Positions 10,293 through 20,669 of a DNA stretch of 64,000 nt are shown piece after piece. Made by a program: the position numbers and the translations under genes. The first letter of the stretch is position 1; each line of letters starts with the position of its first letter. Below the pieces are notes generated by a model. It saw only the letters and a list, made by a program, of their open reading frames with translations, was not told where the DNA came from and searched no databases. Location of the stretch: assembly GCA_026770025.1 (NCBI GenBank), contig JAMXDE010000003.1:434001-498000 (forward strand), written 5' to 3'. Origin of the DNA: Craspedostauros australis. Lineage: Eukaryota; Bacillariophyta; Bacillariophyceae; Mastogloiales; Achnanthaceae.

Positions 10293-10539
10293 CGTGGTCG
10301 TTCCGCTTGCGGCACTCTCTTCAGCAGGTGCAAACCAACTTTCATCTTTTCACTCAACACGAGCGTTGGTGTTGAATCGGTGCATGACTCGACATGTGCG
10401 ATGTGGCATTGGATTGATCACTCGTCATCTCATTGCACTATGACAGCACCGCGACTACTCGTATAGGTCTCACTATAAAGGAGTCTAAAGGCCCTCTTGA
10501 TAAGCAATAGAGAATATCTAATTGATATCATGTTGCTCA

Positions 10540-11723
10540 GACTTTGTCATCTGCGCTACTCCACTGCATGATGCGTTCACTCCTCAAGCGCCGTTGCTGG
10601 AGTGAACTGCTCCACTCCTCTTCCTCAGCAGTGCCGTCCACCTCAATCACTTCGAATGATTTGGTACTCATAGAGCTGGTTCTCATGGAGCGGACGAAGA
10701 TCACCAATGTCGCCCGATCCATGTATGAATCCACTTGTGCTGTACCCTCATCCTCATCGACAACGTTGTACAGCTCCATCATGGACATACGACTGTACTC
10801 ATCATCAATACCATCACTCTCCATCCCCCACTGCACAGGACATGAATGCCTCTCATCAGTTGATGGTGTGGAATCAGCTTGCTGAAATCTGGATGAGTGA
10901 ACATATCTTTCTCATTTTCAGCTGCCATTCTCATTGCCGCATCCTTCAACACCGCACAGTTGTGTTGATGGGCGAATATCAATGCATCTATCATGGTGCT
11001 CTTGGTGAGATGCTTGCGGGCCAACTCCGCTTCAAGAACAAGCTTGAGTCGCCAGAAGCCGAACTCGTTGGCCGCAAGGATCAGCTGTTGCAGATCGTCC
11101 TGTCCAGTGAGGGTGGGAGTTGGCTGGTGAGAGGCATCTGTATCGTGGTGAGCACTGGTGTGAGCGCTGATATGAGCGCCGACGCGAGCAGCAGCGTTGT
11201 CACGAACGCTGTCATGAAAGGATATCTTGGCTGTGTAGATGCATTGGAGGACGTATCGGACGTGTTTTGGTTGAAGGTTGGGAAGAGGGATGGTTGTTTG
11301 GATGGGGGCTGCACCGTCGTCAGTGCCATCATTCGTGTGGTGATGTTGGATTCCTTTGTCGATCAGTGTTTGAATGGATGGGACGGCGATGATGAGGGCT
11401 TCAGCGTTTGCCTTGATTGGTTGATGGTCGTCGCCCTGTCCACATACGAAGATGGTGTCTGGCCTGTTCTCGGTTTGGAAGGATCTGAGCTGGTCTTCTC
11501 CAATGCTGATGTTGGTCCTCTTGTGGCAACTGTGCTATTGTTCATTCTCTTGTTCCTTCAGCTTCAACTTCTGTCCCAAATGTTCTCGTGGTGGCTCATT
11601 CTCTTGCTCCTTCTGTTTCTCCTCTTCTTCCTCCCGGTCTGGCTGTTGTTGCAATTGTTCAATCTCTTGCTCATTTTGTTGCAAGCGTTGTTGCAGTTTA
11701 TGGGTTGCAGTGGCTGGGACGCT
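10540..11723 (-). pseudogene. BTB-domain protein with N-terminal coiled coil, decayed
   Basis: A minus-strand frame (codons in phase with 11024) encodes first a Gln/Glu-rich coiled coil (about 11540-11720, LQQRLQQNEQEIEQLQQQ), then an in-frame TAG (11535-11537), then a recognisable BTB/BACK fold: DTIFVCGQ, a hydrophobic IP.LQPKHVRYVLQCIYTA segment (the BTB F..VL.YIYTG signature), ILAANEFGFWRLK, and ALIFAHQHNCAVLKDAAM, the usual diatom BTB C-terminal helix. The frame stops at 10779; a shifted frame continues the acidic tail to 10537. No ATG precedes the BTB part in this frame. One stop, one frameshift and no start suggest a pseudogene; introns could rescue some of this. The family acts as an adaptor for cullin-3 ubiquitin ligases. 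Confidence 0.6.
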
Positions 11724-11748
11724 TCATGATCAATATCTTGATTTCGGT

Positions 11749-12735
11749 CTAATCTTCTGCATCGATCAAATCTTGGGGCGTTTTGTTCTTGTTATTTTGA
11801 ATGTCGATATCGGCATTGACTGATTCGATGAGGTACTCGATGCACTCCAGCTTCCCGTTCATGCATGCGAAATGAAGGGGAGTGTCACCATGGTTGTTTT
11901 GGCAGTTGATGTTTGCCTCACATGATTCGATGAGGTACTTCACACACTCCAGGTGGCCATTGTAGCATGCCCAATGAAGAGGAGTCCAACCATAGTTGGT
12001 TTTGCTGTTGATGCTAGCACCACATGATTCGATGAGGTACTTCACGCACTCCAGGTGGCTGTTTATGCATGCCCGATGAAGGGGAGTCCAACCATAGTTG
12101 GTTTTGCGGTTAATATTTGCCCCACATGATTCGATGAGGTACTTCACGCACTCCAGGTGGCCGTTGGAGCATGCCCGATGAAGGGGAGTGGAGCCATCGT
12201 TGTCTTCGCAGTTGATGTTCGTCCCACATGATTCGATGAGATACTTCACACACTCCAGCTTCCCACAATCGCATGCGTGATGAAGGGGTGTGGAATCACG
12301 GTTGTTTTGGCAGTTGATGTTCGCCCCACATGATTTGATGAGGTACTTCACACACTCCAGGTGGCCGTTGTGGCATGCATCATGAAGGGGAGTGGACCCA
12401 AAGTCATCTTTGCAGTTGGCGTCGGCCCCACATGATTTGATGAGGTACTTCACACACTCCAGCTTGCCACGGTCGCATGCGTGATGAAGGGGAGTGAGAC
12501 CATGGTTGTCTTCGCAGTTGATGTTTGTCCCACATGATTCGATGAGGTACTTGGCACACTCCAGCTGGCCCTCGAGGCATGCGTGATGAAGGGGAGTATG
12601 ACCAATCCCGTCTGTAACCTTGTTGACATCGACTCTTTCGTTCTGCGTCTTCTTCTGCTTCTTCCATTTCTTCAGCACCGACAAGTCACCTGCCTTGACA
12701 GCATCAAGGAGTTGTCGGTCCGTGACATTTGGCAT
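11749..12735 (-). CDS. Ankyrin-repeat protein, eight near-identical repeats
   Basis: 328 residues from ATG 12735 (MPNVTDRQLLDAVKAGDLS); the open frame extends upstream to 13092 but without support. After a short lead-in there are eight consecutive 33-residue ankyrin repeats of the form G.TPLH.AC..G.LECVKYLIESCGANIN, then a short acidic cap ending DAED. The repeats are very alike at DNA level (99-bp units from about 11830 to 12610), pointing to recent duplication or gene conversion. Ankyrin stacks bind other proteins; the LECVKYLIESCGA type is common in large ankyrin families of protists. No catalytic domain is present, so the partner and role are unknown. Confidence 0.85.
   Translation of the reverse strand: MPNVTDRQLLDAVKAGDLSVLKKWKKQKKTQNERVDVNKVTDGIGHTPLHHACLEGQLECAKYLIESCGTNINCEDNHGLTPLHHACDRGKLECVKYLIKSCGADANCKDDFGSTPLHDACHNGHLECVKYLIKSCGANINCQNNRDSTPLHHACDCGKLECVKYLIESCGTNINCEDNDGSTPLHRACSNGHLECVKYLIESCGANINRKTNYGWTPLHRACINSHLECVKYLIESCGASINSKTNYGWTPLHWACYNGHLECVKYLIESCEANINCQNNHGDTPLHFACMNGKLECIEYLIESVNADIDIQNNKNKTPQDLIDAED
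11826..12606 (-). repeat. 99-bp tandem coding repeats (ankyrin units)
   Basis: The block CACACTCCAGGTGGCCGTTG with flanks CATGATTCGATGAGGTACTT recurs about every 99 bp on the + strand, eight times, encoding the ankyrin repeats. Variation is concentrated in a few loop codons. Confidence 0.9.
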
Positions 12736-13705
12736 TTTGAGAGGATGGTCGATGGTTGCTGGTCGATTGACGTTGGACGATTGACGTTGGATTGGCCGTC
12801 GAGGTGATGAATATGAGTAGCGATTCGATGTGTGTTGTTGATGTGGTCGAGTATGAGGTTGTTTGGTGTGTGCGTTTGCCTGTGTTTGTCTCCTTCTTGC
12901 CCTTCTGGTTTGTCTGGTCTGGATCCTTCTGTTCCCATCCGCGGCAGAAACGCACACAGACAACAACAAGAAAGAAACACCGCAGCAGTGTTCTGTTGCG
13001 TCACATCGTTGAAACGAGAATCTTCGACTGATTCGACTACGAGTAAAATCATCGAACAAGATCAACGACTGTTTGGACATCTGTCGAAGCACAACGAATG
13101 CGAGAGATCATTGTTTGCTATCTTCGACTCGTGTTTGGCAGATGTCACATCGAGATGGATGCATCATGCAATATGATTGGTCAAGGACCGACACAGTATG
13201 ACACGAAAGTGACATGCGAGCTCATGTTTGGTGGTCTTGGTAGTTGGGGTAGAATGTCATAATATTACATAATAGTTCCGGGGCTGGCGCGAACACTGCG
13301 ACAGAACGAGACGTCACCGCTTCCGAAAACGGTATCGCTGCGAAGCTCTGTGACAATAGTGTGACATTCGCCTTGTTGAGTCGATCGAGTCATTCGGCTT
13401 GACGTCGCGACCAATTGTAAAAAATCCAGAACAACGAAGATCAGGCCAGAAGGAAATCTTTCGCCCCAACAACAGAAATCAGAACAGAAAACCACGGTGC
13501 GAAGCAGGCAACAACGCACGAAATCGTGAGCAACAGGCGCATGTTTGTGCACTGATGGCATGCAGATTCGGCCATGTGAGGAGGCGGCGTGGCAGATTGT
13601 TGAGATGGTGAGAAGTGAGAGTCATAAAAGCAACAAAGCGACATTGTCAAGAGCAAAGCCAGCAGCAGCAACAACAACAGCAACAAGAACACACTTGATC
13701 TTAAG
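12736..13705. other. Divergent intergenic region, ankyrin gene / SDR gene
   Basis: No gene recognised. The minus-strand frame upstream of the ankyrin ATG stays open but is low-complexity (TRQ-, HTKQPHT-rich) and probably untranslated leader. The right end, before the SDR gene, is a CAGCAGCAACAACAACAGC-rich leader. Confidence 0.5.
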
Positions 13706-14734
13706 ATGGTGCAATCATCCAACCACGACGCAGAATACGACCAGAAGACCCAATGGTTCCAAGACTTCGAGCCCAAGCTGCCGAGCTTGGAGGGCAAGAC
13801 CATCGCCATCACAGGATGCACTTCTGGAACCGGCTTCATCGTGGCCCGCACCTGCATCAAGAAGAACGCCACCAACGTCCTCCTTCTGAACCGTAAGTCG
13901 TCCCGCTCGGACCGTGCCGAGGAGGATCTCAAGAAGTTCGCCAAAGAGTCCGGCTTCACCACGTCCAACATCGAGACCATCATCTGCGATCTGCAGGACT
14001 TCGCCTCCGTGCGCGAGGCCGCCTCCACCATCAAGTCCAAGTTCGATGCCATCGACGTGTTGTGCAACAATGCCGGCGTCATGGCGTTGGAGGACTACGC
14101 CACCAAGGACGGATACGACGTTCAGATGCAGACCAACCATCTCTCCCACTTCCTGCTCACCAAGGAGCTCTTCCCGCTGCTCCAACAGGCCGAGAAAGTG
14201 CGTGGTGAGGCTCGCATCGTCCACCACACCTCCGGCGCTCGCCGAACCCCCTCCACACCGCTCAAGGCCGAATACCTCGAGGCCAACGGCGGCGACCTCG
14301 GCGGCAACGGCAGCAGCATGTTTTGCGGCGGTGCCCGCTGGGAACGCTACCACCAGTCCAAGCTGGCCAACTCCGTCTTCACCAATGCGTTGAAGCAAAA
14401 GCTCGTGGGCACCAATATCAAGGCTTCTGTTGCGGCACCGGGATTGGCCGCGACCAACCTCCAGACCACCACTGGCAAGGCCGGTGGCATGGGCAGCGGG
14501 TCCTGGTTCATGCAATTCGCCCAGTCCGCGGAGGACGGCACCATGCCCCTCCTGGCCGCCTGCTTCGACCCTTCCACCGAGAATGGCGACCTGTGGGAAC
14601 CCGCCAACCGATACAGCACGCAGGGACCACCCACCAAGGTGCCGTACGACAACCTCACCGCCAGCCAGGATGCTGTGGAGCTGATTTGGGAAAAGTCCGA
14701 AGAGGCCTGCGGTGTCTTCAAGATCGGCGCGTAA
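13706..14734 (+). CDS. Short-chain dehydrogenase/reductase
   Basis: 342 residues, single exon, ATG 13706. Classical SDR fold: nucleotide-binding TGCTSGTG (residues 37-44), NNAG (about 121-124), the catalytic pair YHQSK (about 215-219) and a VAAPGLAATN segment after it. The length and the helix-rich insertion before the active site resemble the retinol dehydrogenase/WWOX/protochlorophyllide reductase-like group, which oxidise or reduce lipids, retinoids or tetrapyrroles with NADP(H). I see no clear plastid presequence or membrane helix, so it may be cytosolic; the substrate cannot be read from sequence. The gene is tail-to-tail with the GPx gene. Codon use is GC-rich at third positions, as in highly expressed genes here. 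Confidence 0.92.
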   Translation: MVQSSNHDAEYDQKTQWFQDFEPKLPSLEGKTIAITGCTSGTGFIVARTCIKKNATNVLLLNRKSSRSDRAEEDLKKFAKESGFTTSNIETIICDLQDFASVREAASTIKSKFDAIDVLCNNAGVMALEDYATKDGYDVQMQTNHLSHFLLTKELFPLLQQAEKVRGEARIVHHTSGARRTPSTPLKAEYLEANGGDLGGNGSSMFCGGARWERYHQSKLANSVFTNALKQKLVGTNIKASVAAPGLAATNLQTTTGKAGGMGSGSWFMQFAQSAEDGTMPLLAACFDPSTENGDLWEPANRYSTQGPPTKVPYDNLTASQDAVELIWEKSEEACGVFKIGA

Positions 14735-15379
14735 GCGAATGAATCTTAGCGACAGTGCTCTTCGCGTCGAGGTTTGTGCGAACACAATAGTGCTACAGGC
14801 GTAGTGAAACAAGTCAGATTGCCGACTGAGCACGGAGCATGAAAGTGTCATGCAGATAGCACAATGCCATGTTTAAAGAAGCAAACAGTTGTTAAAAATA
14901 CGAAACAGTTGAACAATCGGTCGTAGTCTGATCGTTATCATTGCCAATGCACACACGACAGATACGGTGGTATGCGTAGCATGGCCATAGTTCCCAGATC
15001 TATCACGACCAAGTGTAGAGCGCTCGCATGGTGTATTGGAGTTATTCTTGAGTCTACCCGCATTGTTAAGGACAGTAGAATATCATACAAAGTGTACATT
15101 CTTCTTGGCACCGATACTCCTTGCGTTGTCTTCTCTTGCTTGTCAACGGACCCATGTCTTCGGCACTGTATCAAGTTTGTCGTGCGCCATCCTTGCCATG
15201 CATACTCGTATAAGTAGCAATGAGGAGCGCTCCGAAAATAGAGCAGAGTAGGCAATGCCACTCTACCTGATCAAACCGTCATTCCATTTGCCTCCGATCT
15301 CTGATTCCGTCGCACAAACCTTGCTGATGATGATGCTCTCATCCGTTTCGCATTTCGCATTCTGCGCTATTTCTTTGGT
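14735..15379. other. Convergent intergenic region; 3' UTR of the selenoprotein GPx expected here
   Basis: No gene. Contains one TACTCGTA (15203-15210). The minus-strand 3' UTR of the GPx gene should hold a SECIS element here; I saw several ATGA cores and a hairpin (AGAGTAGG...CC.ACTCT at 15245-15264) but no fold that satisfies the SECIS consensus by eye. Confidence 0.5.
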
Positions 15380-16267
15380 CTACTCCGTCACAAATTTGTG
15401 TCCCACCGACTCGCGCTTCTCCAACAGTTCCTCGATGTCGGCTTCGATGGAGATTGGATCCACCTGCTGCGGATAAAAGTGCACCGCAATTCCATTCTCG
15501 TCGACCAGATACTTGAAGAAGTTATGGCGCACCTTCGCACCTGGCATCTGCTTCCGCAAGGCTTGGTACACGGTGTTGTCTTCCAGGGACGACAATCCGA
15601 AGATGGGGAAATCGACCTGCGGAAAATGGTCCGACAGGAATTGGGCGATCTCTGCGTTGGAACCCAACTCCTGGCGGAAGTCGTTGGTGGGGAAGGCGAG
15701 GACTGCGAAGCCGCGATCGTTGTACTTGTGTTGCAGCTGCGCCAGTTGTTGGTAAGTGACGGAGGTCTTGCCTCACAGACATGCGACGTTGACGACCAGC
15801 GTGATGAGTCCGTGCAGGTCGTTCAACGCCATCGGGTTGCCTTGGGCGTCGTCGACGGTTTGGCTGTAGATGGAATGGGGTGGCAGGAACTTCGGAATTG
15901 TCAGACCGTTGTGTTCTTGGTCGTTGTTGTTGTTGCTGCTGATGCCGCTGCCATTCTCGTTGATACCATCGCCATTATTGATATGATTGGCATCCATCGG
16001 TTCCAGATTGCGCCGATCCGCTGCAGCATTGACACCGCGCACGATGGATCGACGCCGCCGCACAGATGGCGGCGCGCGCATGTCCGTGAAGCGATTGTAC
16101 TTGGCAATGGCCGCCAACGCAACGAAGCAAAGCATGCCGCACAGCACGACTATGCTGCGCGTGCGTCCTTCCTTCTCGCGCCGCAGCTTGCTGCCCTTTT
16201 CGCCATCGTCAACGACATCGCTGGTGGAACGAGAAGCGCTCACGGCGGATCCCGCCTTGCGCAGCAT
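15380..16267 (-). CDS. GPX: Membrane-anchored glutathione peroxidase, selenoprotein
   Basis: One continuous frame of 296 codons from ATG 16267 to TAG 15380, crossing a TGA at 15773-15775. The TGA falls exactly where GPx has its catalytic selenocysteine: VVNVACL-U-GKT..TYQQL, compare NVAS.UGKT in GPX4-type enzymes. Downstream are FAVLAFPTNDFRQELGSN (the Gln region), and HNFFKYLVDENG, where the usual catalytic Trp-Asn is His-Asn. The N-terminus has a hydrophobic segment (about residues 40-58, IVVLCGMLCFVALAAIAKY) after a short basic stretch, so the enzyme is probably anchored as a type II membrane protein with a ~60-residue linker. It reduces peroxides or lipid hydroperoxides with thiols. Two adjacent exons with a true stop would need an intron that I do not see. 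Confidence 0.9.
15773..15775 (-). other. In-frame UGA, predicted selenocysteine codon
   Basis: TGA codon within the GPx active-site motif; the frame stays open on both sides (165 codons before, 130 after) and both flanks match GPx. This is selenocysteine insertion, not termination. Confidence 0.88.
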
Positions 16268-16445
16268 GGGAGGTCGTGGCTGGGCAGTCGAAACGGAGGT
16301 GAAAGTGAAAGGGGTGATGCACTAGTCGATCAGACCAGATTTGATCGGATGAGACGCCTCGCAGCACCGTTCCTTCGATCGTCGATCGAGAAGCTACGAC
16401 TATGAATGTGGTGTGGATGATCTTGGCGAACTGTTTCGTTTGTGG

Positions 16446-16649
16446 ATGGTCTTTGTGCGGGATCTGGTCAAGATGTGTGTGCCTGTCATTTGGCAGAACA
16501 ATTCGATCTTCTTGGCAGGATCTGTGGCGATTGGCATTTTGGGACTGAACAAGTTCCTCAGAAGATCCGAACCTCGGTTGGGCGGAATGCAGAGCGCGTA
16601 TTTCGACAACTATGGGTACGAGCAATGTCACGGAGATAGTGGAGGATAG
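16446..16649 (+). CDS. Small single-pass membrane protein, unknown
   Basis: 67 residues from ATG 16446; stop TAG 16647-16649. One membrane segment (about residues 20-38, SIFLAGSVAIGILGLNKF) followed by a polar tail containing YFDNYGYEQ and ending GDSGG. The size and layout resemble small subunits of inner mitochondrial membrane complexes, but I cannot assign it. It lies 178 bp upstream of and divergent from the GPx gene. The frame is open upstream to a GTG at 16413 with no better ATG. Confidence 0.4.
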   Translation: MVFVRDLVKMCVPVIWQNNSIFLAGSVAIGILGLNKFLRRSEPRLGGMQSAYFDNYGYEQCHGDSGG

Positions 16650-17120
16650 AAGTGTATGGACTCTCTCTACAGTCTCTACAGAGAGTGATGCCGATAGAGC
16701 ATGCCCGCAAGGTGGTACTCATTGGTGTCAACAGTCATGCAGCTGTTTGTTGTTGGTTGGTTGATTCGTGTACATTTGCCTTGCTCTGTTTATCGATTGT
16801 GTTGTTGCCATCGAACTCTAGATGCTTGCTGTGTCGAATGGTGGTGTTTGGTCGCTTGAGCGATGGATTGATTCTACAAGTAGAGAGTAAGGTATGCGCA
16901 TGCTTTCCACTTCGCTCATCATCTGCAAGGAGATCAATTCACATATCCATCCATCCATCCATTCGTCATTCCTTCCTTCTTTCCTTCCCATCAATCCACT
17001 CATCTATCTCAAAACACCAACACCCACGCCATTCCATCCACCACCCACCAGCGATTCGCTTTCTCGCTCCTCTGTTGCGCGCGCTCAACAACATCCAACT
17101 CTTTCCAGATTGCCCGCCGT
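16650..17120. other. Convergent intergenic region with low-complexity tracts
   Basis: No gene recognised. A hairpin ACTCTCT...AGAGAGT lies just after the small frame (16661-16688). Pyrimidine-rich repeats follow: (ATCC)n around 16948-16968 and CTTCCTTCTTTCCTTCC at 16971-16988. Confidence 0.5.
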
Positions 17121-18177
17121 CTACTTCTTTCCGTACGAAAGCTTCAAGTTGTCTTTCGTCGTCAACTGGAATCCATTCAACTGCCCCAACGCAACGGTGG
17201 CCTGCGCTTCCGTCTCAAACTCCACAAACGCCAATCCCGCACGCGGCATGCGAACCTCCTTGAATCCACCGTACTGACGGAACAGCATGGAGAGCATCAT
17301 CTCGTTGCACTCCGCTGGCAGATCCTTCGCGAACAGAATATGTGACGGCGGTTCGGCCGGAGCAGTGGTCGCCTCCGCCGCATCCTCCTCCACGGCATCC
17401 TGCTCCGTGGTGTTGGCCTGCTGCGAGGATTGCTGGGATTGTTCCTGCGCTCGCTGCATGGCGCGCTTGGCCTTTGGCACGTAGGTACCATCGCGCTTGG
17501 CGATGCGATCCGACTTTTCGTTCGCGTATGCCAATTTGAGGTCCTTGCCGAAGAAGCCGAAACCCTGCTCGGCCTGCAGGGCGGCCGTGGCCGATTGGAC
17601 GCTGTCGAAGATCACCCATGCCTGTCCGCGCAGTCCTTCGCGGCGCAGGGTGATGATTTCGATGACCTGTGTTTTACACACCATCGCAGTTGCGATTGCA
17701 GTTGTGAATGGTGACGGGAGTGCGGTAGCATTGTAGTGTGTCAGTACTCGTATTCCTATTGAGATTGAGACCGAGGTCCATTGATGATGAGTTCATGTGT
17801 TGATGGTCGCAGCATCGATCGATTGGTCGATTGTTGGATTGGTCCGAGCGTGTATCATTGAACATGCATGAACATAAATCATGAACTTGACACTTGCATA
17901 CCATACACTCACGCACATGCATCCCAGGAAGACGACCTGTGCAAATGGGAGCAGATGAATCAGCGGACGTCCACAAACGACCAGGAAACCAAGCAATCCA
18001 TCATTTGCGCAGCAGCTAACACAGCACATCAATAGTAGAGCAACACGCCTTGTCTGCACTCACCTTTCCATGCCTCGTGAACAAGGAATACAGTGCCCGT
18101 CGCAGCAGAGGCTTCTTCACCTTCCAATCGATGTTGGCAATGTAGAGCGTCGGATTGGGCGTTGCGATGGCTGCCAT
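17121..18177 (-). CDS. U1A/U2B''-type spliceosomal RNA-binding protein
   Basis: Two exons: 18064-18177 and 17121-17666, phase-0 intron 17667-18063 (397 bp, GTGAGT...CAG); 219 residues. RRM1 has RNP2 LYIANI near the N-terminus, spans the intron, and has RNP1 RGQAWVIF; the KVKK..L.R.LY.LF.RHG region is the U1A/U2B'' signature. A Gln/Ala/Glu-rich linker (NTTEQDAVEEDAAEAT) leads to RRM2 with ILFAKDLP and GLAFVEFE. Two RRMs joined by such a linker are the layout of U1A, U2B'' and fly SNF, which bind stem-loops of U1 and U2 snRNA. Sequence alone does not tell which snRNA; algae often have one protein for both. The intron holds a TACTCGTA (17745-17752). It is head-to-head with the proteasome alpha-5 gene. 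Confidence 0.93.
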
Positions 18178-18879
18178 TGTGTTAGAGTGGATCGCTTGTT
18201 GTATTGCAGATTGTTACAGCGATGGAGCAGCAGAGTGGTTCAGCAGAGAAGCTCAGTGCGGTTATTGCTCACGTTGGATGCAGAAGGCTTGAGTCTCAAG
18301 GGATGTCGTCCGCCTTCGTCTTCATCCACTCGTAGTCTTATCTCATCACTGTCACCAAGAGATGCCTATGTGCATGCCATGTCGGGTGCAGCGGCGGACG
18401 ATGATGCCATCCTCTCCCATCCATCACGCGGTTGCTTCCTCTCATTTTCGTGTGCGGAAAAAGTTTCGTTGGTTGCTTGGTTTGTTTGGTGAAATTGTTG
18501 ACGCGACGATGGCAAGACGGTGTTGTGGACAGTCGACTCGTGTGACTAAAGACCTCTTGATGCTGGTGGTAGAGCTCGTGGGCATACTCGATGGACATCT
18601 GCGGTGTTCGATCACGATCTTTCGTTGAAACAACGGCGTCGACCATGGCGCCAACGCTCAGATCTTTCCGTTCGCGCTCTCACGCGAGGAGCACCAACAC
18701 GAGCACAGAGGAAAGCGAAAGTCTCCAACACAGCCACTGCACTCGCAACCGGCACAAGCAAAAGGAGACGGACAACAAGAAGGAAGAAGCCAGACCAGAC
18801 AGCACTTCCCACACTCTACACCAAACCAAATCAAACCAAGACAGTATCAGATACACTCCCTTCATCTAATTTTGCAACC
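18178..18879. other. Divergent promoter region, U1A-like / proteasome alpha-5
   Basis: 702 bp with no convincing gene. The right end is a CAAC/AACAAGA-rich leader typical of this window. Confidence 0.5.
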
Positions 18880-20303
18880 ATGTACTTGACGAGATCCGAA
18901 TACGATCGTGGCGTGAACACCTTCTCTCCAGAAGGACGCCTCTTCCAGGTGGGTGCAATGTCGCCTTTGTTGCGGCTCTGTGGCTCTGCGGTGTTGGTGT
19001 GAGAGTCGCGAACGCTTCCACTCCTGGTCCAGGTCCTGGCTCCGGTCTTCGCCTTGCGGTGTGATCATCTGCGGAGCATGCGCAGATGCATGAGCGAAAG
19101 GAACTGGTGTCGACCGAGGTCAACGTGGAAGTCCTCGGGTTCATGCTCTGAACACTTGTTGCAGAGTATGCGCAGCGGAACCATGTTGTGGAGATACATG
19201 CAACCCACGCCAAGACTGCATCATGCAGCAACGATCTCACAACACCGTCTTCATCCCTTGCTTCCCTCCTTCGTTTCCATTTCATGTTCTCCCAATGTCC
19301 TTCAACCGTGACCACCAAATCACACTCCATTTCATCACGAATCAAAGGTCGAATACGCCATCGAGGCCATCAAGCTGGGAAGTACTGCCATCGGAATCCA
19401 GACCAAGGAAGGATGCGTGCTGGCCGTCGAAAAGAGATTGTCATCTCCGCTGCTTGACCCAACATCCGTGGAGAAGATCGCGGAAGTCGATTCTCACATC
19501 GGTGCTGCCATGTCTGGATTGGTGGCCGATGCACGAACATTGGTGGATCACGCGCGTGTTGAGGCGCAGAATCACACATTCACCTACGATGAACCCATCG
19601 GTGTGGAACCATTGACGCAGGGTGAGTTGATTGCATATGGTCTTGCGCATCAAAGGGTTACGTTCCAATCGTAGTTGAAGGCGCTGATGCCTTGCATATG
19701 CGCTTGTGCTTGTGCCAGTAGCTCTTCCATCGGTGCTCCCATTCCATCCATCAGTTGCATCGCATTCTTCCAACTCACACATTCACATACGCACTCATAC
19801 ACATTCTCCCTCTTTCTGTCTTCACCTACATGATGTTCCATCAACTGCACTCTTCCAATGTCTCTGTCGGGAACGCAGCCGTTTGTGACTTGGCATTGAG
19901 TTTCGGTGAGGGCAGCGATGGTGACAACGACCGAAAACGCATGTCCAGACCGTTCGGTGTCGCGCTCCTCCTTGCCGGGTACGACGACCGCAAGGGATGC
20001 CAGCTCTACTTCAGTGACCCGTCAGGTACATTCGTCCGGTACAAGGCGAAGGCCATTGGAGCTGGAAGCGAAGGTGCCCAATCCAACCTGGAAGAATCAT
20101 ATAGCGAGACCCTCACCCTCCAGGAGGCGGAGGACTTGGCCTTGTCAACGCTGAAGCAGGTAATGGAGGAAAAGATCTCAACAGACAACATCGAACTGGC
20201 GCGGGTCACACCAAAGGAGGGATTTCACATTGCGACGCCCGCGGAAGTTGCGACTGTGTTGGAGCGAATGGCAGCAGCAGCTGCCGCCGCCGTGTCGTCC
20301 TAA
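18880..20303 (+). CDS. PSMA5: 20S proteasome subunit alpha type-5
   Basis: Three exons: 18880-18948, 19348-19621 and 19879-20303 (introns 399 and 257 bp, phases 0 and 1, all GT-AG); 255 residues against about 241 in animals. The first exon ends in the alpha-subunit signature [16 protein letters not shown], continuing [16 protein letters not shown] in exon 2. Exon 3 holds [15 protein letters not shown] and DPSGTF, as in alpha-5. The C-terminus is an alanine run. As an alpha-ring subunit it has no catalytic threonine; it helps gate the channel of the 20S core. Confidence 0.96.
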
Positions 20304-20669
20304 ACGCTCTAGAGAGAGTATGAGTACATGCAGATGACAACACGATGGTGATGCCAGTGGAGGATAACAAGTAAAGAACGATTGGAACATTGTCCTGCGT
20401 ATTTCTGTCACCTTCAAGCATGGCATTGTACCGTTGCATCTTTTAAGAGTCCTCAGAGTGAACTGTTTCAAGCGTCTGCTCACCTTTTGTGGGATGTCAA
20501 GCGGGCAGGCACGCGGCTGACTGGCGGGTACTATTCACGGCAGGACACAATACGAGTAGACTATTGTAACAACAGAGCAACCATGCGATAAGTTCAAGCA
20601 ACTGCATCTCTCTCCGTCTCTCTCACTAGTTTGCTTGCGTCTCTCAGTTTGCTCTATTTCGCACTTTGT
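20304..20669. other. Convergent intergenic region
   Basis: No gene. CTCTAGAGAGAG lies 6-8 bp after the proteasome stop, and a TACGAGTA octamer sits at 20551-20558. Confidence 0.5.

Noticed and set aside
13715..14851. Long minus-strand frame of 378 codons.
   Set aside because: It is the antisense shadow of the SDR gene, typical of GC-rich third positions.
15244..15340. Candidate SECIS stems with ATGA cores in the GPx 3' UTR.
   Set aside because: None combined an AUGA core, an apical AA and an opposing GA with a paired helix of the right length.
15773..15775. The TGA could mean that GPx is a pseudogene.
   Set aside because: It sits exactly at the Sec position and both sides are otherwise intact.
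18338..18646. Minus-strand frame [14 protein letters not shown]... in the U1A/proteasome divergent region.
   Set aside because: No homology recognised and no good splice site; left out as unsupported.
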